Of a stretch of DNA of 43,512 nt, positions 24,025-32,055 are shown in pieces. The notes under the pieces were generated by a model. The model was not told where the DNA came from, ran no database searches, and saw only the letters and a list, made by a program, of their open reading frames with translations. Every line of letters starts with the position of its first letter. Positions within the stretch are counted from its first letter, which is position 1. Source of the stretch: Lachnospiraceae bacterium (GTDB lineage: Bacteria; Bacillota; Clostridia; Lachnospirales; Lachnospiraceae); NCBI GenBank assembly GCA_030524705.1, contig JAUNGD010000026.1, positions 1 through 43,512 of the forward strand. The letters run 5' to 3'. The translations under genes were made by a program, and so were the position numbers.

Positions 24025-24052
24025 TTGACTTTGCCCTTGATTATTATATAAT
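24025..24052 (+). promoter_or_regulatory. Promoter of the SGNH hydrolase gene
   Basis: TTGACT (24025-24030), 16-base spacer, TATAAT (24047-24052), followed by an AT-rich leader of ~85 bases. Divergent to the MBOAT promoter; the 260-base space holds nothing else recognisable. Confidence 0.7.
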
Positions 24053-24144
24053 ATTATATTGCGATATCAGTTCATTACTTACTTATTTATATAGATCCAT
24101 ACATATACTCAGTTAACAGCATAAGATACGGGAGATAATAATAT

Positions 24145-25179
24145 ATGAAATCACAGAAGCGCAAGCGCAGAAGGAGACAGGACCGTCTTGTCCTGAATCT
24201 TTTGATTATAGTCGCACTGGTACTGGTCATTTTTGAGGGTAAGCTTGTCATGACGATGTTTACCCATCGTTCTACTTCCAGCCAGACAGTGAATACAGAC
24301 ACATCCAACACTGCCACAGCATCAGCAGGCAGTGTGACAGAGTCAAAAACAGACAATAATACAACTGCCACAGACAATGGAAACTCAGGTTCTCTCTCTG
24401 CCGGGTCATCGCTTGCCGGATTTCCGGGCAACATAGAAACTTCTCCATCCAAAACAGCTTCTATGTCAACTGTATCTGATCCTGACAGCCCGGCCATCGT
24501 ACCGAAGGCCGCTTCTCCTGTGGATGATTCTTATTTTGCCGACGCGGTTTTCATCGGAGACTCCAGAATGGAAGGCTTTCGAAACGCCTCCGGCATCACC
24601 CAGGGACGTTTTTTCACCAGCGTAGGCATGTCGCTCTCTTCGATGGCGAGTGAAAATATCATCCAGACCGCCGATGGAAATATTACCGTCGCTGCGGCGC
24701 TGTCCGGCGGCTCCTATGACAAAATATATATTATGCTGGGCACCAACGACCTCGGGGAATACGACTGGGATGCCTTTCGGGACGGCTTTGTTTCCGTTAC
24801 AAAGCGGTTCCAGGAAATCCAGCCCAACGCCATCATATACATCTGCAGCGTTATCTACGTAGAAGAATCCAAGGTCTCCTCCGGCGAATACATCAACAAC
24901 GCAAACGTCGATAAGATCAACTCCATCCTCCTCGAAATATGCGAGGCGCAGGGATACTACTATCTGGATCTGAATGAATTTCTTTCCAACGGATACGGAG
25001 CGCTGATCGACGGGGCCTCCAGCGACGGCGTACATATTTATCCTGATTACTGCAAGCAGATGCTGGATTATCTGAAGAGCCATTACGTTACTGCAGACAA
25101 ACCGGCAGATAACACTACGGCAGATTCTACTACGGATGAAACAGAAGCCGGGACTGAAAAGTCCGACGGTTCTGTATGA
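24145..25179 (+). CDS. Membrane-anchored SGNH/GDSL hydrolase
   Basis: 344 aa. A basic N-terminus and one membrane segment (LVLNLLIIVALVLVIFEGKL) precede a Ser/Thr-rich linker (about residues 45-120). The SGNH domain follows: block I VFIGDSRMEG (nucleophile S140), block III IYIMLGTNDLGEYDW, block V SSDGVHIYPDY. The C-terminus is a Thr/Asp/Glu-rich tail. The likely role is acyl transfer to or removal from a surface glycan, in keeping with the divergent MBOAT-DHHW pair. GGGAG precedes the ATG. Confidence 0.88.
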   Translation: MKSQKRKRRRRQDRLVLNLLIIVALVLVIFEGKLVMTMFTHRSTSSQTVNTDTSNTATASAGSVTESKTDNNTTATDNGNSGSLSAGSSLAGFPGNIETSPSKTASMSTVSDPDSPAIVPKAASPVDDSYFADAVFIGDSRMEGFRNASGITQGRFFTSVGMSLSSMASENIIQTADGNITVAAALSGGSYDKIYIMLGTNDLGEYDWDAFRDGFVSVTKRFQEIQPNAIIYICSVIYVEESKVSSGEYINNANVDKINSILLEICEAQGYYYLDLNEFLSNGYGALIDGASSDGVHIYPDYCKQMLDYLKSHYVTADKPADNTTADSTTDETEAGTEKSDGSV

Positions 25180-25247
25180 CATCAAATATAAGGGGATACC
25201 TGAATGTGAATTTACTTCACGAAAAAAAGAAAGGGGAATTTATTATT

Positions 25248-25712
25248 ATGAAAAAAATCACATTGCTGCTCTGTGCTGTGCTCATGGCATTCTGCCTGAC
25301 AGCCTGCGGCGGAAAAGAAAAAGAAATCTCTGTGGATACGGCAAAGCTGGCGGATGAGCTGCTGGCCACCGTTACCTCTGACACCCTCAGCGAGACGGCT
25401 TCGGATATGCTGCCCTCCATCTACTTCTTCGAGGACGGCACCATCGACAGCGGCACCGCATATGCCAGCTCCGGCGCAACAGCCTGCGAAGTTGCCATCG
25501 TAAAGAGCAAGGACGCAAAGAATACCACCGACATAGAAAAGCTGTTCCAGACCAGAGTAGACAATCAGTCTGAGCTTTACGCTTCCTACAATGAAGGCGA
25601 GGTGGCAAAGCTCGACAAGGCCATCATCAAGAGCGCCGGCGCTTACACCGTTCTGTGTGTCTGCGACGATGTGGACAAGGCAAATGAAATTCTGAAGGGA
25701 TATGGTTTCTAA
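25248..25712 (+). CDS. DUF4358 lipoprotein
   Basis: 154 aa. Classic lipoprotein signal MKKITLLLCAVLMAFCLTACGG with lipobox LTAC, then a globular domain (VDTAKLADELLATVT, ACEVAIVKSKDAKN, IEKLFQTRVDNQSE, YTVLCVCDDVDKANEIL) of the DUF4358 type. Function unknown; such lipoproteins recur beside SGNH/MBOAT loci in Lachnospiraceae. The ATG at 25248 has AAAGGGG 11 bases upstream; longer in-frame readings start inside the preceding spacer. Closed by a strong terminator. Confidence 0.85.
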   Translation: MKKITLLLCAVLMAFCLTACGGKEKEISVDTAKLADELLATVTSDTLSETASDMLPSIYFFEDGTIDSGTAYASSGATACEVAIVKSKDAKNTTDIEKLFQTRVDNQSELYASYNEGEVAKLDKAIIKSAGAYTVLCVCDDVDKANEILKGYGF

Positions 25713-25730
25713 GGATTCCCGGACAAAAAC

Positions 25731-25755
25731 AAAAAGAGCCGTTAACGGCTCTTTT
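25731..25755 (+). terminator. Bidirectional terminator
   Basis: AGAGCCGTT/AACGGCTCT perfect stem flanked by A-run and T-run, serving the lipoprotein gene on the plus strand and the ABC-2 permease gene on the minus strand. Confidence 0.88.
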
Positions 25756-25756
25756 T

Positions 25757-26545
25757 CTATGCCGCCAGATCTCTTCTTTCATAGATCATTCCCGCACAGA
25801 TTCCCGCGGCGGCTGTCACCGCGAAGCTAAGAGCCGCCAGCGGCATATTGATTGTTCCCTCCGCAAAAATATCCGTTGCGTTGGAAAAATAATATGGGGT
25901 CACATATTTCAGGTTTTCGATTGATGGCATGACCCGGCACAGCAGATCCGCCAGATACAAAAGCACCGCCAGCCCCAGCGCTGCCCCGGTCTGCTTTTTC
26001 CGGCTAAGAGACGAGATCAGAAAACAGATGCTGCCGATCTCCGCCTGCATAAGGAGCTGTGCCAGATGATACAGCGCATATTCCCGCGGTGCAGGCATCT
26101 CCCCCGCCAGAGCAAAGCCGGCCGTCTCCCATACTATACCGATCGCCTGAAAAAGCAGTACGAGAACAAGCATTGCCAGATATTTCCACCGGACAATAGC
26201 CAAACGGCCCAGGGGCAGCGTATACAGGAATTCTCCGGTATGCCCCTCTTCCTCCTTTGAGAGCATGGCCGCCCCGGTCATTGCCGCGTACATAGCGCCC
26301 CCCGTTGCAAATATCAGTCCGATCTCTGTGGAATAAAACCCTTCCATCGTAGCGATGCTGAGCCGATCCATCCCCAGCGCTTTCGCAAAAATCCCCATCC
26401 CCGCATACAGCCCGGCCATGCTTTTCATGGTTTCCGCCAGACTCTCAAAGAGCAGAAGGCAGCCGAAGCAGACAGCCCCAACGCACATCGACCAGATCAG
26501 CAGAGCCTTTCCATTTCTTTTTAATTCATGCTTCAATAATGTCAT
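25757..26545 (-). CDS. ABC-2 type exporter permease
   Basis: 262 aa with about six membrane segments (ALLIWSMCVGAVCFGCLLLF, IFATGGAMYAAMTGAAML, YLAMLVLVLLFQAIGIVW, ALGLAVLLYLADLLC, LAALSFAVTAAAGICAGMIY). The block MLSKEEEGHTGEFLYTLPLGRLAIVRWKYLAM is typical of ABC-2 permeases. The ATG at 26545 follows AGGAGG and overlaps the ATPase gene by 20 bases; an earlier in-frame start at 26569 is less likely. Last gene of the LytTR-DUF3021-ATPase-permease operon. Confidence 0.87.
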   Translation of the reverse strand: MTLLKHELKRNGKALLIWSMCVGAVCFGCLLLFESLAETMKSMAGLYAGMGIFAKALGMDRLSIATMEGFYSTEIGLIFATGGAMYAAMTGAAMLSKEEEGHTGEFLYTLPLGRLAIVRWKYLAMLVLVLLFQAIGIVWETAGFALAGEMPAPREYALYHLAQLLMQAEIGSICFLISSLSRKKQTGAALGLAVLLYLADLLCRVMPSIENLKYVTPYYFSNATDIFAEGTINMPLAALSFAVTAAAGICAGMIYERRDLAA

Positions 26546-27392
26546 TTCCGTCCTCCTCTGCCCTTTCATAAAAGTCCATGAACAGCTCCTCCAGCGGCGG
26601 CTCTTCGATCAGCACGTCATCCACCTGCATTTCATCCAGCCTGTGCACCAGCTCCTTCATTCCCTCCGCGTAGGAAAAGGATTCCTCTTTCCCATTTTTC
26701 CAGATCCGTACCCTTCTCACCCGGGATCTGGAAAGCTGTTCCACCGAGTCTGTCCTTATGATCCGGCCTTCCCGTATGACAGCTGCATTGGCACAGTATT
26801 TTTTCACCTCCGAGAGTACGTGAGAGGAAAGAAAGCAGGTCGTTCCCTGGCGGTTATACTCCAGCAGAAGCTGAAAAAATGCCTCCTGCATCAGCGGATC
26901 CAGCCCGGAGGTCGGTTCATCCAGGATAAGCAGCTCCGGCCTGTGCTGCAGGGCGCACACGATGCTCACCTTTTTCCGGTTTCCCAGGGAAAGCTCACGG
27001 ATCCTTTTCTCCTCCTCCACCGCCAGAAGGCAGCAAATTTTCCGGGCCTCCTCCCGGCAGTCCAGGCCTCTGGCCTCCGCCGCAAAGCGAATAACGTCCC
27101 GAACCTTCATATCTGGATAAAAGAACGGCTCTGACGGCATATATCCGACCTTTTTCATGATCTCCCGCTGATTAGATACTGCATCCAGTCCCAGCAGGCG
27201 GATACTCCCCTCCTGGAAGCGCAGCAGCCCCAGCATGCTCCGAATAACCGTGGACTTCCCGGCGCCGTTGGGCCCCAGAAAGCCAAACATGTCCCCTTCC
27301 CTCACCGACAGGGATATATCCCGGACTCCTCTTTTCCTTCCATAATTTTTCGTCAGCCCTTTGATCTCCACCGCCATCAGCTTCTCACTCAT
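26526..27392 (-). CDS. ABC-2 exporter ATP-binding protein
   Basis: 288 aa. Walker A LGPNGAGKSTVIRSMLGLL, signature RELSLGNRKKVSIVCALQH, Walker B LLILDEPTSGLDP, H-loop LSSHVLSEV. The C-terminal ~80 residues are the usual DrrA/CcmA-type extension (IIRTDSVEQLSRSRVRRVRI). Substrate unknown; gene order suggests export of a small toxic or peptide molecule or lipid. The start overlaps the DUF3021 stop by 8 bases. Confidence 0.92.
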   Translation of the reverse strand: MSEKLMAVEIKGLTKNYGRKRGVRDISLSVREGDMFGFLGPNGAGKSTVIRSMLGLLRFQEGSIRLLGLDAVSNQREIMKKVGYMPSEPFFYPDMKVRDVIRFAAEARGLDCREEARKICCLLAVEEEKRIRELSLGNRKKVSIVCALQHRPELLILDEPTSGLDPLMQEAFFQLLLEYNRQGTTCFLSSHVLSEVKKYCANAAVIREGRIIRTDSVEQLSRSRVRRVRIWKNGKEESFSYAEGMKELVHRLDEMQVDDVLIEEPPLEELFMDFYERAEEDGNDIIEA

Positions 27393-27834
27393 CCCTATTC
27401 ACCCCCTTATAATCCTCCAGCATTTTATTCAGCGCCTCCGTATCAATTCTCCGCTTTAATTTATTGAGCAGATATACGCATACGTATATAAACACCAGAT
27501 ACAGGAAAAAGAGCGCCGTCGTTATTTTACTGTGTCCGAACCACGAAAGGATCCAGGCCACCGCTGTGTAAAGCCCGGCGCACAGGAACATCCCCGCCGC
27601 CTCTGCCGCCCCCATTCGCTCCGCATCGTCAAAATTGCGGAAAGCATAGACCTGAAGATACCCTGCCGCATACGCCGTCAGGATCATTTCACACATCACC
27701 GGCACGCTGGCGGAAAAAATTCCCTGAAACGCCAAATAACAGAAGTAAAAAAAGAGAAGGCAGCAAAAATACAGACACGCCTTGTACTCTATGACGATTT
27801 CCCGGCTCAGATATTTTTTTAGCCTATTCCGCAT
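27385..27834 (-). CDS. DUF3021 four-helix membrane protein
   Basis: 149 aa with four predicted membrane helices (YFCCLLFFYFCYLAFQGIF; VMCEMILTAYAAGYLQVYAF; AAGMFLCAGLYTAVAWILSWF; TALFFLYLVFIYVCVYLL) and a basic/acidic C-terminal tail. DUF3021 proteins are encoded next to LytTR regulators and are thought to control their activity at the membrane. It overlaps the LytTR gene by 11 bases, indicating coupled synthesis. Confidence 0.85.
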   Translation of the reverse strand: MRNRLKKYLSREIVIEYKACLYFCCLLFFYFCYLAFQGIFSASVPVMCEMILTAYAAGYLQVYAFRNFDDAERMGAAEAAGMFLCAGLYTAVAWILSWFGHSKITTALFFLYLVFIYVCVYLLNKLKRRIDTEALNKMLEDYKGVNRDE

Positions 27835-28276
27835 CTGCCCCGCCTCCCTTCAGAACCCTTCTGAGCTCCCCGGCATACTTTCTCGAAATAATAACCTGCT
27901 CCCCGTTTTCCATCGTCGCCCGGATCCGGTTGCCCGGCTCACTTTTCAGATAGCGGATCTTATGAATGTTCAGGATCATTGCCTTAGCACACCGGAAAAA
28001 GCCCCGGTTCGCAAACTGCATTTCCAGCGTCTTCAGGCTGGCCGGCACCTTTACTACCTTATCCCGCAGATAGGCGTATGTCACTCCATCCACATTTTCC
28101 AGATAATAGATGCCCTCCGGCTCCACGTATACCGTCTGGCCTTCCCATACCGAAGGAATCCTCTGCCCGCTGCCCCTTACGATCTCAGCGATCGCCTCGA
28201 CCTGCGGCGTCATTTTCCGGTAACGGATAATCACCTCTTCCTCTCCCTCCGAAATCAGGTGCAGTGTCAGCTTCAT
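27824..28276 (-). CDS. LytTR family transcriptional regulator
   Basis: 150 aa stand-alone LytTR DNA-binding protein: a short N-terminal region (VIIRYRKMTPQVEAIAEIVR) and the LytTR domain with IYYLENVDGVTYAYL, LKTLEMQFANRGFFRCAKAMILNIHKIRYL and RKYAGELRRVL. It lacks a receiver domain, so control likely comes from the DUF3021 partner. GAGGAG precedes the ATG. First gene of the exporter operon. Confidence 0.9.
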   Translation of the reverse strand: MKLTLHLISEGEEEVIIRYRKMTPQVEAIAEIVRGSGQRIPSVWEGQTVYVEPEGIYYLENVDGVTYAYLRDKVVKVPASLKTLEMQFANRGFFRCAKAMILNIHKIRYLKSEPGNRIRATMENGEQVIISRKYAGELRRVLKGGGADAE

Positions 28277-28311
28277 CGGAAGTCTCCTCTCTTTCTTTCC
28301 ATGTTACGTAC

Positions 28312-28339
28312 ATCTTATCATCTTTTCCCTGTTTTTCAA
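28312..28339 (-). promoter_or_regulatory. Promoter of the LytTR-exporter operon
   Basis: TTGAAA (28339-28334), 16-base spacer, TAAGAT (28317-28312) on the minus strand. Confidence 0.5.
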
Positions 28340-28410
28340 TGCTTCGAAGCGTAAGATGCATTTTATTCCGTGTAACATGCACCTGCGGCAGCATCATCCT
28401 CGTGTTATAT

Positions 28411-28452
28411 AAAAAAAGTGCATGGCTTCTCTTTCCGTATCCGCCATGCACT
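28411..28452 (-). terminator. Terminator of the DUF134-NifX gene
   Basis: GTGCATGGC (28451-28443 read on the minus strand) pairs with GCCATGCAC (28426-28418), followed by seven T residues. Confidence 0.88.
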
Positions 28453-28518
28453 GATCTCGGTGTCAGTAGACAAAAGATTACACGCCTCATGCCATGTAAT
28501 TTCGCTACTTTTATTAAT

Positions 28519-29280
28519 TTAATGATGACAACCGTGCTCTCCGCAGCCGTGGCTTCCGCAGTCTCCCCCATGGTGCTCATGATGGCTGCAGGTAGCCTCC
28601 GTCGCATACACCAGCTCATTTTTCAAAAGCGCTTCCACCGCCGCATCCGCATCTCCCGACACGCCGCAGTACAGGCGGATACCCGCCGCTGCCAGAGCGT
28701 TCTGTGCTCCGCCTCCGATACCGCCGCAGATCAATGTATCTACCTGATTTTCCTGCAGAAATCCGGCCAGAGCGCCGTGTCCGCTGCCGTTCGTGTCCAC
28801 CACCGCTGTCTTAATGACTGTTCCGTCCTGAACATCATAGATTTTGAACTGCTCCGTGTGTCCAAAATGCTGGAAAATCTGACCATTTTCGTAGGTAACT
28901 CCAATTCTCATCTCAATATCCTCTCCTTTTCGATGTATCATCTGGATCCCGTGACTGCAATATCTCCGGCAGCACCCGCCCCGCTTTTCACACAGGGTAA
29001 AATCGCCTCCGTCGATACACAGAACACAGCCCTGTACAAGGCACTCGGCAAGCCTTCGCCTGGCGCTGCTGTAAATTGCCTGAATCGTCGTCCTGGCAAC
29101 ATTCATCTGCACCGCGCACTGCTCCTGTGTCATTCCCTCATAGTCAATCAGCCGGATACACTCGTACTCATCCAGGGGCATACGTATAACCCGCTCCTCC
29201 TGGCCGCTGCCTTCCCGGGGTCCAAACTGTATGCAGGAAGGCTGGGCACAGATCCGCCTCTTTTTACATGGTCTTGACAT
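28519..29280 (-). CDS. DUF134 HTH regulator fused to a NifX/NifB-type metal-cluster-binding domain
   Basis: 253 aa with two modules. Residues 1-~115 are DUF134: MSRPCKKRRICAQP, then VIRMPLDEYECIRLIDYEGMTQEQCAVQMNVARTTIQ (HTH), and a cysteine cluster CVLC..CEKRGGCCRRYC. From M124 the Fe-Mo-cofactor-binding fold begins: RIGVTYENGQIFQHFGHTEQFKIYDV, NGSGHGALAGFL, DTLICGGIGGGAQNALAAAGI. The C-terminal tail is His/Cys-rich (CSHHEHHGG, then HGCGEHGCHH). The ATG at 29280 follows AGGAGGGG. A second strong site, AAAGGAGAGG, stands before M124, so the second domain may also be made alone. Metal- or Fe-S-responsive regulation is inferred. Confidence 0.85.
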   Translation of the reverse strand: MSRPCKKRRICAQPSCIQFGPREGSGQEERVIRMPLDEYECIRLIDYEGMTQEQCAVQMNVARTTIQAIYSSARRRLAECLVQGCVLCIDGGDFTLCEKRGGCCRRYCSHGIQMIHRKGEDIEMRIGVTYENGQIFQHFGHTEQFKIYDVQDGTVIKTAVVDTNGSGHGALAGFLQENQVDTLICGGIGGGAQNALAAAGIRLYCGVSGDADAAVEALLKNELVYATEATCSHHEHHGGDCGSHGCGEHGCHH

Positions 29281-29311
29281 CTCTTCCCCTCCTCTTCCCG
29301 CAGCTGTTCTA

Positions 29312-29340
29312 ATTATAAGTACGTTTCTGACATATGTCAA
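29312..29340 (-). promoter_or_regulatory. Promoter with a palindromic operator over the -35 box
   Basis: Consensus TTGACA (29340-29335), 17-base spacer, TATAAT (29317-29312). The perfect 12-bp palindrome TGACATATGTCA (29328-29339) covers the -35, a good candidate for autoregulation by the DUF134 protein. Confidence 0.72.
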
Positions 29341-29422
29341 TAATATATTTTTTTCATTTTCCAAGATGGGCGTGAACAGTAACTTTTCTCTCTGATTTTA
29401 CAAAATATTCTTAAAAAAACAC

Positions 29423-29451
29423 TTGCCAAAACAGAAGAAATTATATATAAT
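29423..29451 (+). promoter_or_regulatory. tRNA-Thr promoter
   Basis: TTGCCA (29423-29428), 17-base spacer, TATAAT (29446-29451), 30 bases before the tRNA. Confidence 0.75.
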
Positions 29452-29480
29452 ATCCTAGTCGGCTGAAGTAATAGCCGCGT

Positions 29481-29553
<73 letters not shown>

Positions 29554-29560
29554 GAAGAAA

Positions 29561-29585
29561 AGTCCCGTGTTTACGGGACTTTTTC
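29561..29585 (+). terminator. Terminator after tRNA-Thr
   Basis: AGTCCCGT and ACGGGACT enclose a 4-base loop, followed by TTTTTCTT. Confidence 0.88.
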
Positions 29586-29715
29586 TTATGTCACAGAAAA
29601 TACCCTGTCATGCTAAAGCATGAAAGCTTTTCCCTATGACAAAGCTCTCCCCTATGACATCAAAAGCGCTGCGCGCGAACGGTGTGCACGGACGCATAAC
29701 CTTGTGAGGATTATC

Positions 29716-31101
29716 ATGAAGCATACACAGAAGACCACTCTGCTTACCGAGGGCCCGATCTGGAAGCGCATGACTGCGTTTGCAGTCCCGCTCTTTCTCG
29801 GCAATCTGTTTCAGCAGCTATATAATACAGCCGACTCACTGATCGTCGGAAATTTTCTTGGCAGCAATGCACTGGCCGCCGTCAGCTCATCTGGAAGCCT
29901 TATTTTTTTGCTGGTGGGCTTTTTTAACGGCATCGCCATCGGCGCTGGCGTCGTCATCGCCAGATATTACGGGGCCCGGCAGATCCCGGAGCTTCAAAGA
30001 GCCATCCATACCACCATCGGCTTCGGCATCCTCTCCGGCCTCCTGCTGACCGTCACGGGACTTCTGCTGGCCCCTCAGATCCTTCTCTGGATGAAGACCC
30101 CGACGGATGTGCTTCCGAACTCTGTTCTGTATTTCAGAATATATTTTCTCGGCTCCCTGGCCTTTGTCCTCTACAATCACTTTGTCGGGATCCTGCAGTC
30201 TGTCGGCGACAGCCGTCATCCGCTGTACTACCTGATGTTTTCCTCCATCGTGAATATCGTGCTGGATCTTTTGTTTGTGGGCGTACTGCATCTCGGGGTG
30301 GGTTCCGCGGCGGCGGCCACGATCATTTCCCAGTTCGTCAGCGCCGGGCTCTGCCTGTACCGTCTGACGAAAAAAAGTCCTGAGGAATACCGGGTGTCGC
30401 TTCGCCGCATCCATCTTGATCCCTTTATGCTGCGCCAGATTATTTCCAACGGCCTGCCCGCCGGACTGCAGAATTCGATTATTTCCCTGGCGAATGTTGT
30501 TGTCCAGTCAAATATCAACGCCTTCGGCAAAATGGCGGTGGCCGGGTGCGGCTCCTACTCCAAAATCGAGGGCTTCGGCTTTCTGCCGATCACCTGCTTC
30601 TCCATGGCCCTGACCACCTTTGTCAGTCAGAACCTCGGAGCCAGGAAATACGACCGTGCCAAAAAGGGCGTCCGTTTCGGCGTTACCTGCAGCCTGATCC
30701 TCGCTGAATTTGTGGGGATCACCATTTATTTCACGATACCGTTTCTGATCTCCGCCTTTAACAGCGAGCCCGAGGTCATTGCCTACGGCACCCGGCAGGC
30801 CCATGTGATGACCCTGTTTTATTTCCTGCTGGCATTTTCCCACTGCATGGCAGGGATTTTAAGGGGAGCGGGAAAATCTGCCGCCCCCATGTTTATCATG
30901 CTGATCTGCTGGTGTATCGTCCGGGTGACCTATATTACGGTGGCTGTGCGCCTGGTTCCTTCCATTGAAGTCATATTCTGGGCGTACCCGCTGACCTGGA
31001 CGCTAAGCTCCATCCTGTTTCTGATCTACTACCTGAAGTCAGACTGGATACACGGCTTTGAGGAAAAGCAGCCAGAATCCCATCAGCTTCCTCCTGCGTA
31101 A
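29716..31101 (+). CDS. MATE family efflux transporter
   Basis: 461 aa, twelve hydrophobic segments in two similar halves. N-half: PIWKRMTAFAVPLFLGNLFQQLYNTADSLIVGNFLG (the D and GN of the cation/substrate path), followed by GFFNGIAIGAGVVIARYYGA. C-half: FGKMAVAGCGSYSKIEGFGFLPITCFSMALTTFVSQNLGA. DinF/NorM-like drug or metabolite:Na+/H+ antiport is expected; substrate unknown. The ATG at 29716 follows GAGG; the open frame back to 29620 has no site. The 3' end overlaps the convergent transglycosylase gene by 131 bases. Confidence 0.92.
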   Translation: MKHTQKTTLLTEGPIWKRMTAFAVPLFLGNLFQQLYNTADSLIVGNFLGSNALAAVSSSGSLIFLLVGFFNGIAIGAGVVIARYYGARQIPELQRAIHTTIGFGILSGLLLTVTGLLLAPQILLWMKTPTDVLPNSVLYFRIYFLGSLAFVLYNHFVGILQSVGDSRHPLYYLMFSSIVNIVLDLLFVGVLHLGVGSAAAATIISQFVSAGLCLYRLTKKSPEEYRVSLRRIHLDPFMLRQIISNGLPAGLQNSIISLANVVVQSNINAFGKMAVAGCGSYSKIEGFGFLPITCFSMALTTFVSQNLGARKYDRAKKGVRFGVTCSLILAEFVGITIYFTIPFLISAFNSEPEVIAYGTRQAHVMTLFYFLLAFSHCMAGILRGAGKSAAPMFIMLICWCIVRVTYITVAVRLVPSIEVIFWAYPLTWTLSSILFLIYYLKSDWIHGFEEKQPESHQLPPA

Positions 31102-31789
31102 GAAGCCTGTTTCTCACCATACTTTGAAGCACCTGTGCAGTGCGCTGCCAGGCAAGCTCCATATCGGCATTTGGAGAATACACAGAGGGAGCGTTCGGCA
31201 CGCCCGCCAGCACCGCCGCTTCACAGTCTGTCAGCTGGGCAGGCGGCTTGCCGAAATATCCCTTTGCAGCCGCACAGATCCCGTAATAGCCGCTTCCGAA
31301 ATAAGCTGTGTTCGCATACAGCTCAAAGATTTCCTCCTTCGAATATGTTTTCTCCAGCTCCAGGGCCGCGAACACCTCCGCTGCCTTCCGCTCAAGCGTT
31401 TTGTCCTGTGTAAAAAGCAGATTCTTGACAAGCTGCTGCGTGATGGTACTTCCGCCCTCCACAAAGGACATTGCTCTAAGGTCTGTCCATACGGCCCGGC
31501 CAATCGCCACCGGGTCAATTCCGCAGTGAGTTTCAAACCTGTGATCCTCCACTGAGATTGTGGCGTCTATATAAAACTGTGGAAGCTCAGAGTATGGAGT
31601 AAAGCCATCCATATCCCTGATTTCCTCCACCCGCTCCGCGATGCCCTTTTCCGTCACCGCCCTCCGGTACATTTTATAGCCCTTTATTCCGAAAAAAGCA
31701 CCCGCCGCAAATAGCACGCAAAGCAGAGCCAACAGCAGTCTGATACATATTTTTGTAAAAAGATGTTTCCTTCTGTATTTTTTCCTCAT
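30971..31789 (-). CDS. Monofunctional peptidoglycan glycosyltransferase (GT51)
   Basis: 272 aa. A basic N-terminus and membrane anchor (ICIRLLLALLCVLFAAGAFFG) precede the GT51 domain: ISVEDHRFETHCGIDP (catalytic E), VEGGSTITQQLVKNLL, ERKAAEVFAALELEKTYSKEEIFELYANTAYFGSGYYGI and AVLAGVPNAPSVYSP. No transpeptidase domain, so it only polymerises lipid II. The ATG at 31789 overlaps the stop of the upstream small membrane protein (ATGA); another ATG two codons earlier is possible. The last ~40 residues (FPQSRVSSLTSG onward) are encoded antisense to the MATE gene and look non-conserved. Confidence 0.88.
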   Translation of the reverse strand: MRKKYRRKHLFTKICIRLLLALLCVLFAAGAFFGIKGYKMYRRAVTEKGIAERVEEIRDMDGFTPYSELPQFYIDATISVEDHRFETHCGIDPVAIGRAVWTDLRAMSFVEGGSTITQQLVKNLLFTQDKTLERKAAEVFAALELEKTYSKEEIFELYANTAYFGSGYYGICAAAKGYFGKPPAQLTDCEAAVLAGVPNAPSVYSPNADMELAWQRTAQVLQSMVRNRLLTQEEADGILAAFPQSRVSSLTSGSRSETGWSLASRSAGTPRI

Positions 31790-31968
31790 AGGCATCCAGG
31801 CCTCTCCAATCTCCTGACCATACAATCTGCAAGCAGCCACACAATGCTTATAGCAGCAAACAAGATATATAACAGAATTATAAAAACTCCCAGAACTCCC
31901 AGCCCAGCCATTTCCTTTGCCCTCCGAAGGCTTTCTCCCAAAATACAAATCCAAGTCTTATCCTTCAT
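31786..31968 (-). CDS. Small single-pass membrane protein coupled to the glycosyltransferase
   Basis: 60 aa. A charged N-terminus (MKDKTWICILGESLRRAKEM), one long hydrophobic segment (LGVLGVFIILLYILFAAISIVWLLA) and a basic end (RRLERPGCL). The stop codon overlaps the start of the GT51 gene as ATGA, which supports real translation and co-regulation. The ribosome site (GGATATGGA) is weak. No known family recognised; a role as partner or positioning factor for the glycosyltransferase is only inferred. Confidence 0.6.
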   Translation of the reverse strand: MKDKTWICILGESLRRAKEMAGLGVLGVFIILLYILFAAISIVWLLADCMVRRLERPGCL

Positions 31969-32007
31969 ATTCCATATCCAATCTTAAAAATGGCGTATCA
32001 AATGCTT

Positions 32008-32039
32008 TGCGGTACAGCAGCTTTTTCCGCTGTACCGCA
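32008..32039 (-). terminator. Stem-loop after the FtsX-type transporter operon
   Basis: TGCGGTACAGC pairs with GCTGTACCGCA (11 bp) around a 10-base loop. The T-run on the minus strand is poor, so termination may be inefficient. Confidence 0.6.
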
Positions 32040-32055
32040 GTTTCTTATCGTCCTC

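Noticed and set aside
28264-29277. Long plus-strand ORF (337 codons) opposite the DUF134-NifX gene
   Set aside because: Antisense shadow that runs through a terminator and a promoter region; no recognisable motifs.
29620-29715. N-terminal extension of the MATE protein
   Set aside because: The sequence precedes the ribosome site at 29704-29709 and encodes no hydrophobic or conserved segment.
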